Virus record (IMG/VR): IMGVR_UViG_3300020201_000009
Coordinates: 1-64,000 of that record
DNA: 64,000 nucleotides
Strand: one strand, 5' to 3'
Source: a virus
This document shows positions 17,694 to 27,214 of the stretch, piece after piece (the stretch's first letter is position 1; each line of letters starts with the position of its first letter). A program made the translations under genes and the position numbers. The notes below the pieces were generated by a model. That model ran no database searches and had not been told where the DNA came from. It saw only the letters and a program-made list of their open reading frames with translations.

Positions 17694-17770
17694 ACCTCCC
17701 CCGGCTAAAGCCGAGGGATTCTGAATCAGTGAATTGTTCTGCGGATGCAGAGCAATGCTCACGCGTATCG
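17694..17770 (-). mobile_element. Solitary IS200/IS605-type right end / omega-RNA-like relic
   Basis: Read on the - strand it has three consecutive hairpins: GAGC-ATT-GCTC, TCTGC-ATCC-GCAGA, and a terminal CCCTCGGC-TTTA-GCCGGGGG. The last has the C(TTTA)G loop typical of IS605/IS1341 right ends. No tnpB frame is attached. It lies exactly between the convergent ends of the LamG gene and the 17759-18607 gene, and contains the latter's stop codon. It may be what is left after loss of a TnpB element, or a guide-RNA end mobilised in trans. Confidence 0.65.
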
Positions 17771-18607
17771 TTCGACAATGAGCGAACTGATTCGAAGCTT
17801 ACAAGTAAAAAACGGAGAGTAAATAATTACACCCTTGGGTTTCTGTAAAGGAATTCCGCCCGCAGTAAAATCGTGGGTATACGGAGTTCCAGAGCTAATC
17901 CAAGTGTTATTTGGGTAGGCCGTGCCGCCAGCCATTTGGCGAGTCGCCAAAACATTTGGATCTGAAGTCTGGGTGATTCCTGCCGGGGTCGAATCCATAA
18001 AGGCGAAATTGATTCTGTTTGTGGAGGGATTGTATTTCATTCCAACCCCGTTTAAATTAGTAAAGCCCGTATTGTTTTGAGGCAAATAACTGTTACCGCC
18101 CGGCCTACCGGGGAATGTGGGGGCCGCACCCACGGTATTGGATCTAAAGACTCCGGTAAAATTTCCAGAAGTGCTAACGGCACCAACAAAGAATTCGTAG
18201 TGAATAGCGCCGTCTTCTAGTAAATAGCCAGCTTGAGTAGCCCTTACTTGAAAAGTAGAGGGAGATTGGTATGGATCAGTTGTTAGGCCGACAAAGGTTG
18301 TTCCGTTACTCGATCCATTGGCATTTGGAACGCCATAAAATTCTCGAATATTCCCCGTCCAACCAATAAACCCCATCCAATAGTTGTTAGAAGGGTTGCC
18401 AGCAGCCAAGTTCTCAACGAAGGAATTGGCAAGAAATTCATTATTACCCGTGACACTAACAATAGACAAAGCCATCCCCATGCGGATTTCCGTCCAATCA
18501 TCGCCAAAATCGAAAGGATAGATAAGTGCCTCGCGAGGCTCTAAAATAAGCATTGTGTCGATCAGAGCGCCCGTTTGACCAAACTTTTTTTCGAAAATTA
18601 TCGCCAT
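17759..18607 (-). CDS. Tail tip/fibre-associated protein, paralogue A
   Basis: 282 residues. It opens like the neighbouring 252-residue protein (L-E-P-R-E-A-L-I-Y, F-D-F-G-D, E-I-R-M-G-M) and closes with the same I-Y-S-P-F-F ... L-I-V-E-R-Y pattern, while the middle is divergent. This pattern of conserved ends and a variable core is common in receptor-recognition proteins. It is the last gene of the tail arm; its stop codon lies within the solitary IS end. A virion surface role is inferred from position after the J and LamG genes. Confidence 0.55.
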   Translation of the reverse strand: MAIIFEKKFGQTGALIDTMLILEPREALIYPFDFGDDWTEIRMGMALSIVSVTGNNEFLANSFVENLAAGNPSNNYWMGFIGWTGNIREFYGVPNANGSSNGTTFVGLTTDPYQSPSTFQVRATQAGYLLEDGAIHYEFFVGAVSTSGNFTGVFRSNTVGAAPTFPGRPGGNSYLPQNNTGFTNLNGVGMKYNPSTNRINFAFMDSTPAGITQTSDPNVLATRQMAGGTAYPNNTWISSGTPYTHDFTAGGIPLQKPKGVIIYSPFFTCKLRISSLIVERYA

Positions 18608-18617
18608 ATTATGTTAT

Positions 18618-18632
18618 AAATACACTATTTTT
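18618..18632 (-). promoter_or_regulatory. Phage promoter motif AGTGTAT (- strand)
   Basis: The complement of 18620-18626 reads AGTGTAT, followed by TTATAA, about 13 bases before the start of paralogue A. It suggests a separate transcript for the last tail gene. Confidence 0.5.
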
Positions 18633-18640
18633 TGAGGAGG

Positions 18641-19399
18641 TTATTGATATCTTTCTACTACCAAAGAATGAATTCTTGACCTACTAGAAAAATAAGGCGA
18701 ATAAATAAACGCCGAATTAAGCTCGTTCGGGAAGTATCCAGTCATTGGTTGGCCTTGTATAAAGGAGGCGTTTAAAGAAGTGCTGATCAAACGTCTGCAA
18801 CTAAAAACGCTATAGTCTGTTGTAAGTTCATCTGGACTAGAGTTTTGAGTGGTCGATAACCATCCGGTTCCGCTATAATTACTACCCCTTCTGAGGGTAA
18901 TGCAATTAAATTTGGCATAAAGTCCGGCACTCGCCGCCGATGTAATCATGGTTCGGGGACCGTTTGCGTTAGTTACTCCATTGTATACGGTTCTTCCGCT
19001 GTAAGCGATTCCGTTATTGGCCACCCCACTGACAACCGCTAATTGGGCCGTTCCATTAAAATTGAAATAGTCAATATTTCCTTGGATACTATGTAGTAAT
19101 CCCGGAATAGTTGTACACCCCGCGAAAACAACTCCAGTTTCTCCATTATATGGCAGTCTAAAAGAAGAATCTTTGAACCCAATAAAAAGCTGCCCTTGTG
19201 GGGAATTGTCTGTAATCGAATCATTAAATGCTCCGGGATAATTTTGATTATCATTCCCGTTTTGTGTTTGACTGACAAAAAAGCCCATACGAAGCTCTCT
19301 CCAATCACCGAAGTCGAAAGTATATAAAAGAGCTTCTCTCGGTTCTAATATAACGCATTTTTCACCTGATGCGACTGATTTTAAGAATATCGTTGCCAT
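18641..19399 (-). CDS. Tail tip/fibre-associated protein, paralogue B
   Basis: 252 residues. It is paralogous to the downstream 282-residue protein at both ends (V-I-L-E-P-R-E-A-L-L-Y, D-W-R-E-L-R-M-G-F; I-Y-S-P-Y-F ... L-V-V-E-R-Y), with an unrelated central region. It lies between the LamG protein and paralogue A. A role at the virion surface, possibly in host binding, is inferred from context. Confidence 0.55.
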   Translation of the reverse strand: MATIFLKSVASGEKCVILEPREALLYTFDFGDWRELRMGFFVSQTQNGNDNQNYPGAFNDSITDNSPQGQLFIGFKDSSFRLPYNGETGVVFAGCTTIPGLLHSIQGNIDYFNFNGTAQLAVVSGVANNGIAYSGRTVYNGVTNANGPRTMITSAASAGLYAKFNCITLRRGSNYSGTGWLSTTQNSSPDELTTDYSVFSCRRLISTSLNASFIQGQPMTGYFPNELNSAFIYSPYFSSRSRIHSLVVERYQ

Positions 19400-19410
19400 A
19401 ATTTTGTTTT

Positions 19411-20523
19411 TTAGAGTTTTAAATAACCGATTAATCCCGCTGAATTAACGATAGAACCCGTTGCTCCAGAGGCAATTTCGTCTCGTGACCTCACGTAGTT
19501 CCAAATCCGAACTTCATCGATCCATCCCTGATATTGTTGAGAATTTCCATTAGTCATACGACGGCCAATAAAATAATCCCAATTGTTCAAAATCGTAAAA
19601 TTAATTTGTGGCCCCGAATTTCTTCTCATCCCGCTGATATAAAAAGTTCCGCTTATACCGCTTTTCACAAACGCAACGTGTGTCCATGATTGCTCGGAAA
19701 TTGAGACATCACAATTGAAGGCGCTTCCGGTAACACCAGCCCTAAGAAAGTCCGTGCTCGCGTTTCTACTTACAGTAAAACCAGATTGGCTATTGTGGTC
19801 GATCAATCTCGCATCAGCATCTCCCCAACCACTGCGTCTCATTTGGAATTCAACAGTAAAGTCATTGATAGCAGCCGGGTCTTTGTACAACTGTAAAAAA
19901 GTTCCGTTCCGCAAGAAAAGTCCCGATTCTTTATTATTATAACCAAGCCGAGTATTTCCTGCGCGATCCCATCCGCCAGTGAATATAAGACCCGACCCCG
20001 TGAATGTGGCTGGGGGCGATGCGCCGTGATTAACAAAACTTGTTCCCGTCACAATAAATACGGGGGGTATCCAACCCCAAATAGTCGTACCGGTTCCAAA
20101 ATAAGGCATTGGCCCCGATGCTGTCCAGCCCGAATAAAGTCCGGTGAAAATTAAACTATCCCCTGTAACAATAGGATATTTTCTCCAATCATCCATTATA
20201 AACGAGTAAGCATTAAACGCCTTTCCTGTTGTATATAAGGGAACGGGTAGAGGATTAAAAACGCCGCTATAGTCGGTCGTAAAACCAGTCAGAGCGCCAG
20301 ACGCATATTGGTCAAAAGGCTCTACGAAATATGAACTTGCTAAGAAACTGGTTCCCGTTGAAAATCCAGTTCGTGGAAGATTAAACCCATTTTCGTATAC
20401 GAATCCAGATTTATAAGTATCCCTAAAACCATCATTATATATATCAAAGGCTTCATATAAACCCGTATATACGAGTAAAGCAAGATCGCTTTGAGAAAAT
20501 AAAGTAAAAGGAAATGGGATCAT
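19411..20523 (-). CDS. LamG-domain virion protein, copy 2
   Basis: 370 residues. The C-terminal ~170 residues form a LamG-like jelly roll: F-T-V-E-F-Q-M-R-R-S-G-W near 220, W-T-H-V-A-F-V-K, then G-W-I-D-E-V-R-I-W-N-Y-V-R near 336 and L-I-G-Y-L-K-L at the end. It is related to the C-terminus of the 628-residue + strand protein, including the F-D-Q-Y-A-S-G / Y-E-N-Y-A-S-G motifs in the N-terminal part. It follows the J-like protein by one base, so it is probably a tip-attached fibre or adhesin. Confidence 0.65.
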   Translation of the reverse strand: MIPFPFTLFSQSDLALLVYTGLYEAFDIYNDGFRDTYKSGFVYENGFNLPRTGFSTGTSFLASSYFVEPFDQYASGALTGFTTDYSGVFNPLPVPLYTTGKAFNAYSFIMDDWRKYPIVTGDSLIFTGLYSGWTASGPMPYFGTGTTIWGWIPPVFIVTGTSFVNHGASPPATFTGSGLIFTGGWDRAGNTRLGYNNKESGLFLRNGTFLQLYKDPAAINDFTVEFQMRRSGWGDADARLIDHNSQSGFTVSRNASTDFLRAGVTGSAFNCDVSISEQSWTHVAFVKSGISGTFYISGMRRNSGPQINFTILNNWDYFIGRRMTNGNSQQYQGWIDEVRIWNYVRSRDEIASGATGSIVNSAGLIGYLKL

Positions 20524-20524
20524 C

Positions 20525-23500
20525 TTACTTAAAGTCTTTCGATAGGATGGCGCGGATTACAGTCCCATCATAAGCGCACGTAAGGGTATCCCTCGCTAGG
20601 GTATCGGGTGTTAAAGTTGGAATTGTTCCACCGGGAAACTTAAATACCGTATTATAAGTCAATGCCCGACCGCCACCCGCGTCTTGGTCTATGAACCAAA
20701 TATATGTTGCGCCAGCGGCTAGATTGGTTGGAGCACCTAATATTCGAGACCCACCTAGGGTAACTTGAAAAACATTTCCCGTTAAACAGTCTGTAGCGAT
20801 TGTCGCAGCGTCAACTAGGTTAATAATACCTTTATTGATATTCGCACGAGAGGTTGTCGGACTTGTGACTTCCCTTAAATTACCCGTGATAGTGAGTAGA
20901 TCCCCGCTGATCGTTATCGAATTAGATCCACGGAAAATCGAAAGACCGTGACCTGACCTTAAGATGTCGCCACTGATCGTAATCGTCTGCCCGTCTTGAG
21001 TATAATTTAAGAAACCCGTACTCTTTAATATAACCCCTGCTTCGATAAAAGGGTTATCATTCGAACGTATCCCAGTGACGCCAAGATTGGTTCGCATTAC
21101 AATCGGCCCATAGATAGGGCAACCGCTGACACCAAATGAGTCGATGATTGAATACCATAACTTGTACGCTCCCGTCATGCGATGGGTGATAAATCCCGCG
21201 ACGGATTGACTTTCACCGCTCTTATTTTGAAAAGTCGGAGTTAAATCGGGAACATCGTTGCTGTACCAAAAGTAAACCCCACTAATGTCTGTATCTCTGG
21301 GATCAGGGTCAATGTTATATTGAAACCCACCATTCGCACCATAAAAACCTGAATTTATAGGGGATCGCGGAGCGGGATTGGTAATATTGATTGCACCACC
21401 GACAATTGTAGAGCCGAAAATGTCGCTAGTTTCCACTTGAAACCTCCAAGTTCTCAAGCGCCCCCCGGTGAAATTATAAATAATTCCTGTAGGAATATCG
21501 AAGTGCGTAATACTTGGATCTTCAACAATGTAAGGTTGGGAAATTTGAGTCCCGCCAACGGTCATTGCAGTTAATCTATATGTATCTAAAAATTGAACCT
21601 TTGGATCAGGATTTCCATTTGTATCGTAAATAGTGTCCCATGAAATTCCGGGTTGAACACCGAAATAACCCGTTGTAATACCGGACGAGTTGGGTGAAAC
21701 TGTATTTGGATCTCCGTTAAAATAAACCGATAAACCAGTAACAACGGGAGGTCCGCCTACAGGATTTGTTGTAGGAACAACATAAAAACCAGAGACGAAT
21801 GTTGACTCCTTACCTCCGTAAGAGACTGCCCCTAGAAGGAAATTATGCCTTCCAGTTTTAATTACTGGATAAGTTGTATTTCGAGATTGGGGATTCGCAA
21901 AGTTAATCCAGTTCCCACCGTGAACTTGACCAGATACGCGATAATATGCTAAAACGGCGGAAGCAGAACCAGTCCAATTTAATTGTATGTAAGCGAAATA
22001 GTCGTTATTATTGAGCAACCCTGTAACTGGGGTAACACTAAAGTTAGATGGTGGAGTAATCGCCGTTCCATCCCCGGTATTCGCGGGTAAAGACTGAACT
22101 GAATATGAGCGTTCGATGGAATAGTTAATGCCAGTTGAGTATTCCAATCCTAAAATTTCAAGCGTTCCGGGTTTCCCCTCAGAAGTCGCCAAGCAACGAT
22201 ATAGAAGAGATTTGTCCGCGACGGTCGCGGCATCACCCGACGCCGAAATAATAAAGGTTGTCCCTTTATTTAACTCTATCCCGAAACCAGCATTCGCGGT
22301 AATCGTACTATAATTGCCGGGGGTGTTTAAAAGAAGTCTCGTTTGGATTTGAGAATTTCTAATCAAAGGAATTTGGGAAGACCCGGTAATCTGGTTCGGA
22401 TCATCTAAATTACCAGTAGGCGTGATACAAGAAAGATTATATGAAAAACCAGCGTCTAAAGTTATAGTTCTATCAAGGGTAATAGCTGTTTTATTAACAC
22501 TAAAATCGATAATTCTTCCACCCTGTTGTTTATTAAAACGATAGTTGTCATAAACGGAAAAAACATCGCCGGGACGAAGATAGTTTCCATATTGTCCGAC
22601 AGAGAATGTAATGGTTTCAGTAATTAACCGCTCCGTTTGGAGAATCCATGAACCCAAACGATAAGCTTGACCTTTAGATGTGCAAGCGAATGCGGTAACT
22701 TCCTTTTCAATATACCCATAGCGTAAAATACCCTCTTGATCTTCGATTCTTTCAATTGCTTCTCGATAAAGGTCTGAGGGATCAGTATATCGAACGATTA
22801 TAACAGTTGACCGAGTATTTTTGGCAGTATCGGCGTATTGAAAAGACCCATTTACAATATTGGCGTTTGTGTAATTATAAACTGGGCCTTTATCGGAATT
22901 TTGAGTGGCGAAAATCTTGCCATTCGCAAAATACATCATTCCACGAAATGCTGAAACTATATTTTGAAGTAAATCGTAGGCTTCGGTTCTTTGTTGTAGA
23001 GAACAATTTACGGTGTATCGAGGTTCTGATCCACCCTTTCCGTTATCAACCATTTCATCGCAATGCTGGGCGATTTCATATAGGCTCCATTTATCAACCC
23101 ATTGTGTCGCAACGTATTTTCCCAAACCGTATCGTTTATTGGTGATTAAATCATATAAAATCCAAGCGGGGTTATTGGTCCATTTTAAAGTCGAATCAAA
23201 GGTTCCATTCCAGACTGAAGGGTAAACGGCGGAAGTATAGGTTCCGTCAGAATTTATAACTGTTGGTGTATATCCTTGCGGAACCTGAATTTGCGCCCCA
23301 TCTAATTCGTATGCTCTTGAAGGGATAGCGGGAAATTGTTCTGCGTCTAGTATAGTGCCAACTAAAACAGACGTTGGGTAGCTGAGAGAACTAGAGGAGA
23401 TAACCGAAAGCGATTCAAAATATAATTCATTTTGGGTTTTAATAGATAAAATATTGTTTGTAGTTCGCCTAACTCTAACCCTCCAAGAAAGATTGCTTTG

Positions 23501-24112
23501 TGTCGGTAAACCCTTGGGAAGAGTGTGGATTGTTTGTCGGACATACGCAGAAGTACATTTGCCGATGATTGAATATTCTCCTTGTTGTACCCAAGCTGTT
23601 TCGGCGACAGCAATATCTACCGCATATTTGATCTCGAAGCCATTTGTATTACCCTTGTCATCTTGGGTTAGTAATGCTGGGACTCTAACGGAAACTTTAA
23701 TCGAATCTGCGTCAGGATAGGTGTTGGTGTTTAGAGTTGCTACAACACTTGTTGCGATGCCTTGATTCACTGGGGGTTGAAACAATCTAACATTACCGCC
23801 AACGGGAATTATGTTTTCGATTTTTTCAAAACTAGAGATCGGCGCTTGATCGGTTGTGCCAAGTGTATATCCAAGACTAAATCCCTGACCGGATACGTTA
23901 TAATTGTATGTGCCGTCTAAATTTCTGACCCGAAGATCGTTATAGAATACTGAGGTAAGAGGGTCAGAACCGTATACCCCCGATTGAACAACGAAACCCT
24001 TAATCTGACCTTCTCCGACCAGATCTAAAATCTTAATTTGCTGTTGAGAAAATAATGTATTCGGCGCTTCATATGGCGGAGGCGGTTGAGCCGGTTGTTT
24101 CTTTTTACTCAT
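20525..24112 (-). CDS. Central tail tip protein, lambda J-like
   Basis: 1195 residues. The N-terminus shows the J/tip-attachment signature: Q-Q-Q-I-K-I-L-D-L-V-G-E-G-Q-I-K-G near 23-39, then F-Y-N-D-L-R-V and D-G-T-Y-N-Y near 55-72. The middle third contains fibronectin-like beta segments; the C-terminal 150 residues are beta-rich and probably a fibre segment. J proteins form the trimeric tail tip that recognises the host. The ATG overlaps the stop of the I-like gene, matching the lambda K-I-J order. Confidence 0.85.
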   Translation of the reverse strand: MSKKKQPAQPPPPYEAPNTLFSQQQIKILDLVGEGQIKGFVVQSGVYGSDPLTSVFYNDLRVRNLDGTYNYNVSGQGFSLGYTLGTTDQAPISSFEKIENIIPVGGNVRLFQPPVNQGIATSVVATLNTNTYPDADSIKVSVRVPALLTQDDKGNTNGFEIKYAVDIAVAETAWVQQGEYSIIGKCTSAYVRQTIHTLPKGLPTQSNLSWRVRVRRTTNNILSIKTQNELYFESLSVISSSSLSYPTSVLVGTILDAEQFPAIPSRAYELDGAQIQVPQGYTPTVINSDGTYTSAVYPSVWNGTFDSTLKWTNNPAWILYDLITNKRYGLGKYVATQWVDKWSLYEIAQHCDEMVDNGKGGSEPRYTVNCSLQQRTEAYDLLQNIVSAFRGMMYFANGKIFATQNSDKGPVYNYTNANIVNGSFQYADTAKNTRSTVIIVRYTDPSDLYREAIERIEDQEGILRYGYIEKEVTAFACTSKGQAYRLGSWILQTERLITETITFSVGQYGNYLRPGDVFSVYDNYRFNKQQGGRIIDFSVNKTAITLDRTITLDAGFSYNLSCITPTGNLDDPNQITGSSQIPLIRNSQIQTRLLLNTPGNYSTITANAGFGIELNKGTTFIISASGDAATVADKSLLYRCLATSEGKPGTLEILGLEYSTGINYSIERSYSVQSLPANTGDGTAITPPSNFSVTPVTGLLNNNDYFAYIQLNWTGSASAVLAYYRVSGQVHGGNWINFANPQSRNTTYPVIKTGRHNFLLGAVSYGGKESTFVSGFYVVPTTNPVGGPPVVTGLSVYFNGDPNTVSPNSSGITTGYFGVQPGISWDTIYDTNGNPDPKVQFLDTYRLTAMTVGGTQISQPYIVEDPSITHFDIPTGIIYNFTGGRLRTWRFQVETSDIFGSTIVGGAINITNPAPRSPINSGFYGANGGFQYNIDPDPRDTDISGVYFWYSNDVPDLTPTFQNKSGESQSVAGFITHRMTGAYKLWYSIIDSFGVSGCPIYGPIVMRTNLGVTGIRSNDNPFIEAGVILKSTGFLNYTQDGQTITISGDILRSGHGLSIFRGSNSITISGDLLTITGNLREVTSPTTSRANINKGIINLVDAATIATDCLTGNVFQVTLGGSRILGAPTNLAAGATYIWFIDQDAGGGRALTYNTVFKFPGGTIPTLTPDTLARDTLTCAYDGTVIRAILSKDFK

Positions 24113-24801
24113 TAGTCTTGATACTGAACGCCGCCACCATCTAAGACCGTCTCAGTAACGGAACCGATTTGATTGGTGTTGGTTGTTGAACGCTCTTGGG
24201 TATTCGTCGCCGCAGAAATCGGCATCGGTGATACTAAAGTTCTCCCATATATGATACCAACGGAGCCGCCCTGAGCGACCGCGTTAGCGTTTCCTTGGAA
24301 TAAATTGGAACCGCCATCATCTACCGCTCCACTTGAACTAGTATCAAATTTTGGAACAGGCGTTAATAATTGCATAACGCCTCCTAAAATTAAAGAAGCT
24401 GCCAAACCGTAACCAATAGTTGCGGTTCCAGCGGAAATAAGAGCATTGGCACCAAAAACACCGGGGGTGGCGGCACCCCAAGTGACAATGATAAGAACGA
24501 TTCCAACGACAATTTGCAGCCAAGGACTATCCCCAGAACCTTTGATGGTCGGCATAATATATATATCAGATGAACCGATTGGGCCGCTTGACTCATTTCT
24601 GACATCAATAATATTTTTTTTACTTTGAAGGCCGATCTTATAATAGCGTTTAGCACCTTCTGTGGACATATATTTCATAAACTCACCCTTGGTGTTTACG
24701 TCGATAGCACGTAAAGCTTCGCGAACTGTGTCTACGTCAAGTTCCCATTTGCGTCCAAATAGTTTTCCCAATTTACCTTCTAAATATACAGTTCTTAACA
24801 T
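24112..24801 (-). CDS. Tail assembly protein, lambda I-like
   Basis: 229 residues. It starts with a beta-grasp-like segment (V-Y-L-E-G-K-L-G, then an amphipathic helix), followed by two hydrophobic segments about 95-115 and 125-150 (I-V-V-G-I-V-L-I-I-V, then G-Y-G-L-A-A-S-L-I-L-G-G). It ends with the Gly-rich G-S-V-G-I-I-Y-G-R segment characteristic of the I family. Its position between K and J supports the call. It acts in assembling the tail tip. Confidence 0.8.
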   Translation of the reverse strand: MLRTVYLEGKLGKLFGRKWELDVDTVREALRAIDVNTKGEFMKYMSTEGAKRYYKIGLQSKKNIIDVRNESSGPIGSSDIYIMPTIKGSGDSPWLQIVVGIVLIIVTWGAATPGVFGANALISAGTATIGYGLAASLILGGVMQLLTPVPKFDTSSSGAVDDGGSNLFQGNANAVAQGGSVGIIYGRTLVSPMPISAATNTQERSTTNTNQIGSVTETVLDGGGVQYQD

Positions 24802-24822
24802 ACCTTTTACCTATTCAAATGG

Positions 24823-24834
24823 AAATACACTTAA
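24823..24834 (-). promoter_or_regulatory. Phage promoter motif AGTGTAT (- strand)
   Basis: The complement of 24825-24831 reads AGTGTAT in the context TTTTAAGTGTATTT, touching the stop codon of the K-like gene and 24 bases before the I-like start. It would allow separate transcription of I and J. Confidence 0.45.
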
Positions 24835-25547
24835 AACAAGCTTTTATGTCTTAAAACTTTGGAAAGTTTACTTAACATTCTCGCTTCGATCATCGCCGTT
24901 TGAGAAAGCTGCCTGATCGGATGATGAATCATTTTAGAATTACCAATAAAAATACCGAGGTGCTGTGGATAAGCTCTCATAGAATTAAACAGTAAAACAT
25001 CATGTTTGTGCAATATTGTTTTTGTATTTGTTTCTATAAATCCTTCATCAGCAAATTTTAATAACATTTCTTCATTATCGCTATCTTCATAACTTTCATC
25101 TCTATCATAGTCTTTAATTAAAATACCAAAGTTTTTTTGATAGTAGTGACGAACTAAACCCAGACAGTCATTAATCCCCCAATCAAATTGAACACTTTCT
25201 ATTTTATGCTCTTTAGAGAGTGGATAATACTCCAACCATTCTCCGGTTTCATGAACAAAAAGATACACTGGAAGCATCATTATTTCAGATAGTTCCTTAT
25301 CGTCATCAGAAAAAGCAATTTTTTGACCAATGGGGTGACTATGAAAAATTCCGTAAGGGATACTCCATTTGGCGGCGTCTAAGTAGTCTTCGGCTGAAAT
25401 TTCAAAATGATTAATCTTATCAATTGAAATATTTTGACATTTAATAAAATGGACCTTACCGTTTCCGCAGGTAATTAGACCGCAAGCCTCTTCATTTAGA
25501 TTTAGTTTCGCATACTCAATTGCTTCATTTTTGATTCTAGTATTCAT
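24831..25547 (-). CDS. Tail assembly peptidase, lambda K-like (JAMM plus NlpC/P60)
   Basis: 238 residues with two peptidase folds. The N-terminal JAMM/MPN domain has E20 in E-A-C-G and a complete H69-S-H71-P, S80, D83 metal motif. The C-terminal NlpC/P60 domain has the nucleophile C128 in N-D-C-L-G-L and a later H-L-G-I-F-I-G with its His. This pairing is diagnostic of lambda K-type tail proteins, which process tail-tip components or cell-wall peptides. It starts just after the L-like gene. Confidence 0.9.
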   Translation of the reverse strand: MNTRIKNEAIEYAKLNLNEEACGLITCGNGKVHFIKCQNISIDKINHFEISAEDYLDAAKWSIPYGIFHSHPIGQKIAFSDDDKELSEIMMLPVYLFVHETGEWLEYYPLSKEHKIESVQFDWGINDCLGLVRHYYQKNFGILIKDYDRDESYEDSDNEEMLLKFADEGFIETNTKTILHKHDVLLFNSMRAYPQHLGIFIGNSKMIHHPIRQLSQTAMIEARMLSKLSKVLRHKSLF

Positions 25548-26453
25548 TTATTGAATCCTCGCTCTCGAAACTCCCGGAAAAAAGCCACCTCTTAAAATTG
25601 CGCTGCCGGGGAAATGTAATCGGCAACCGAGGGGACTCCGAGAGCAGGCATCGACTAACCACTTGCTGGGAGCGCGTAGGGGGCTGTTTTCCGCACCAGT
25701 AATACTTCCACCCCTGCACACAAAGAAAGTGCGGTCTCCAGAGGTTTGGGGTAGCGTGCTATCGATGTAGACGTAATCCCCCTCAACATAGGTCGTCACT
25801 GCATTCCATTGACCTTTGTCTTGTAAACCAGAAAGATTCCACCCCGAACCCACAAACGCTTTATTATTTTGGTCCGTAACGGGAATACCAATGTACTTAC
25901 AGGTTGAAGCATCTCTAAATCTGAATGGGCATACTAAAGCTAAAACTTGCCTATTTGGTAATTTTGCACCATCAATTTCTAACACAGTAGCTAATTCAAA
26001 TTGTACGAATTGAGAATTTTCCGTTACTTTTCTATTAATAAAGAAAATATCGTCAACATAGGCGGTTGTATCTGGAGTGCCAAATGGGTTTACGCCACCC
26101 CTAAAATTTACCGCATCAATGAATCGAGAGTATACTTTACGCCTCGTTACTTGAGCGCCAACAAGGTTATCAAAATTATATAATATTGTAGATAATGCTC
26201 CGCCAATATTTGAAACAGTTAGTTTTGGTCTTGGCAAAGAACCCTTGCCGTCAATTTCTACCGCTTCGATAGCAATTGGAAATTGTTCATAAGCTTGGCT
26301 ATTAAAAGTTATTCGCCCTCCAACTTCATTGGAGCCATTAACAAAATAATAAATATCAGCTACGCCAAGATTCGTTCCGTCTAGTTGGAATAACTCCAAC
26401 AGTGAGGAAGGTACGAATTTTGATTCTTCTGAATTAACAATTGTTTTCGGCAT
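25548..26453 (-). CDS. Minor tail protein, lambda L-like, iron-sulfur type
   Basis: 301 residues. The L signature is present near the C-terminus: two cysteines spaced C-x9-C (C-P-F-R-F-R-D-A-S-T-C) near 180-190, then C-x6-C (C-S-R-S-P-L-G-C), and G-G-F-F-P-G-V-S at the end. In lambda L four such cysteines hold an iron-sulfur cluster in the tail tip. Position between M and K completes the lambda order M-L-K-I-J. Confidence 0.88.
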   Translation of the reverse strand: MPKTIVNSEESKFVPSSLLELFQLDGTNLGVADIYYFVNGSNEVGGRITFNSQAYEQFPIAIEAVEIDGKGSLPRPKLTVSNIGGALSTILYNFDNLVGAQVTRRKVYSRFIDAVNFRGGVNPFGTPDTTAYVDDIFFINRKVTENSQFVQFELATVLEIDGAKLPNRQVLALVCPFRFRDASTCKYIGIPVTDQNNKAFVGSGWNLSGLQDKGQWNAVTTYVEGDYVYIDSTLPQTSGDRTFFVCRGGSITGAENSPLRAPSKWLVDACSRSPLGCRLHFPGSAILRGGFFPGVSRARIQ

Positions 26454-26491
26454 TAACTACACTATAGTAACGGTTTCAGAACAAAAAGCAA

Positions 26492-27214
26492 TTAACTTAT
26501 ATCAAAAACTTGAACAACGTCTACGGAAGCGTCATTTATATTATATGACTGTGTCGAATAGCTAAAGCTTTTCGATATATATTTTAGACTTGGATTGTTA
26601 GTAAGTCTACCAACGGGCATCAATAATTGGAAGAGGTCAACGCCGCCTTTTTCTTCAATAAAGGTTTGTATAGCAAGAGTTTCCTTATCGGAACGACCTT
26701 GAAACGCAAGTTTCCACATATTAATATTATTATTAAGAGATACTCGCGCCCTTTGGCTATAGCCATCACCTAGTTGGGCTTCAATAACTTGTGAAGTATT
26801 TTCTAAAGAAGTCGAATAAGATGGTAAAAAATTGAAACCCGTTGTCCAAGCCGGGTTCATTAAACCATTGATAGTCCAAGCAACCGCGCTAGGTAGGGAG
26901 TTCACGCCGGGAGATAGAAATTGAACAAATCCGCTTCCAGCATTAAGAACCATACCCGTATAATCAACCGTTTCGATAAGACTCCCTCTTTGGAAATCAG
27001 GGAAAAGTCCGGTTGAAGAAAAATACAAAGTTCCAAGATTATCTTGGCGTCCAAAAAAACTCGCTGTATAAGATGGCTTATGTAATGGAATATAACCAGA
27101 ATTTAAATCCATCGTTGAAAAATATAATGTCGGATTGGAGTTGCTAGCCCGAACTATATCATATTTATTATATAAAAAAATTGATGAGTATGCGTAAAAT
27201 GTATTATTAGCCAT
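26492..27214 (-). CDS. Minor tail protein, lambda M-like
   Basis: 240 residues. The C-terminal half contains the M-family pattern: G-D-G-Y-S-Q-R-A-R, then W-K-L-A-F-Q-G-R-S, then I-Q-T-F-I-E-E-K-G-G and F-Q-L-L-M-P (about 150-210). The N-terminal ~110 residues are an extra beta-rich segment. It sits directly after the tape measure gene; its ATG overlaps the tape measure stop region. Confidence 0.85.
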   Translation of the reverse strand: MANNTFYAYSSIFLYNKYDIVRASNSNPTLYFSTMDLNSGYIPLHKPSYTASFFGRQDNLGTLYFSSTGLFPDFQRGSLIETVDYTGMVLNAGSGFVQFLSPGVNSLPSAVAWTINGLMNPAWTTGFNFLPSYSTSLENTSQVIEAQLGDGYSQRARVSLNNNINMWKLAFQGRSDKETLAIQTFIEEKGGVDLFQLLMPVGRLTNNPSLKYISKSFSYSTQSYNINDASVDVVQVFDIS

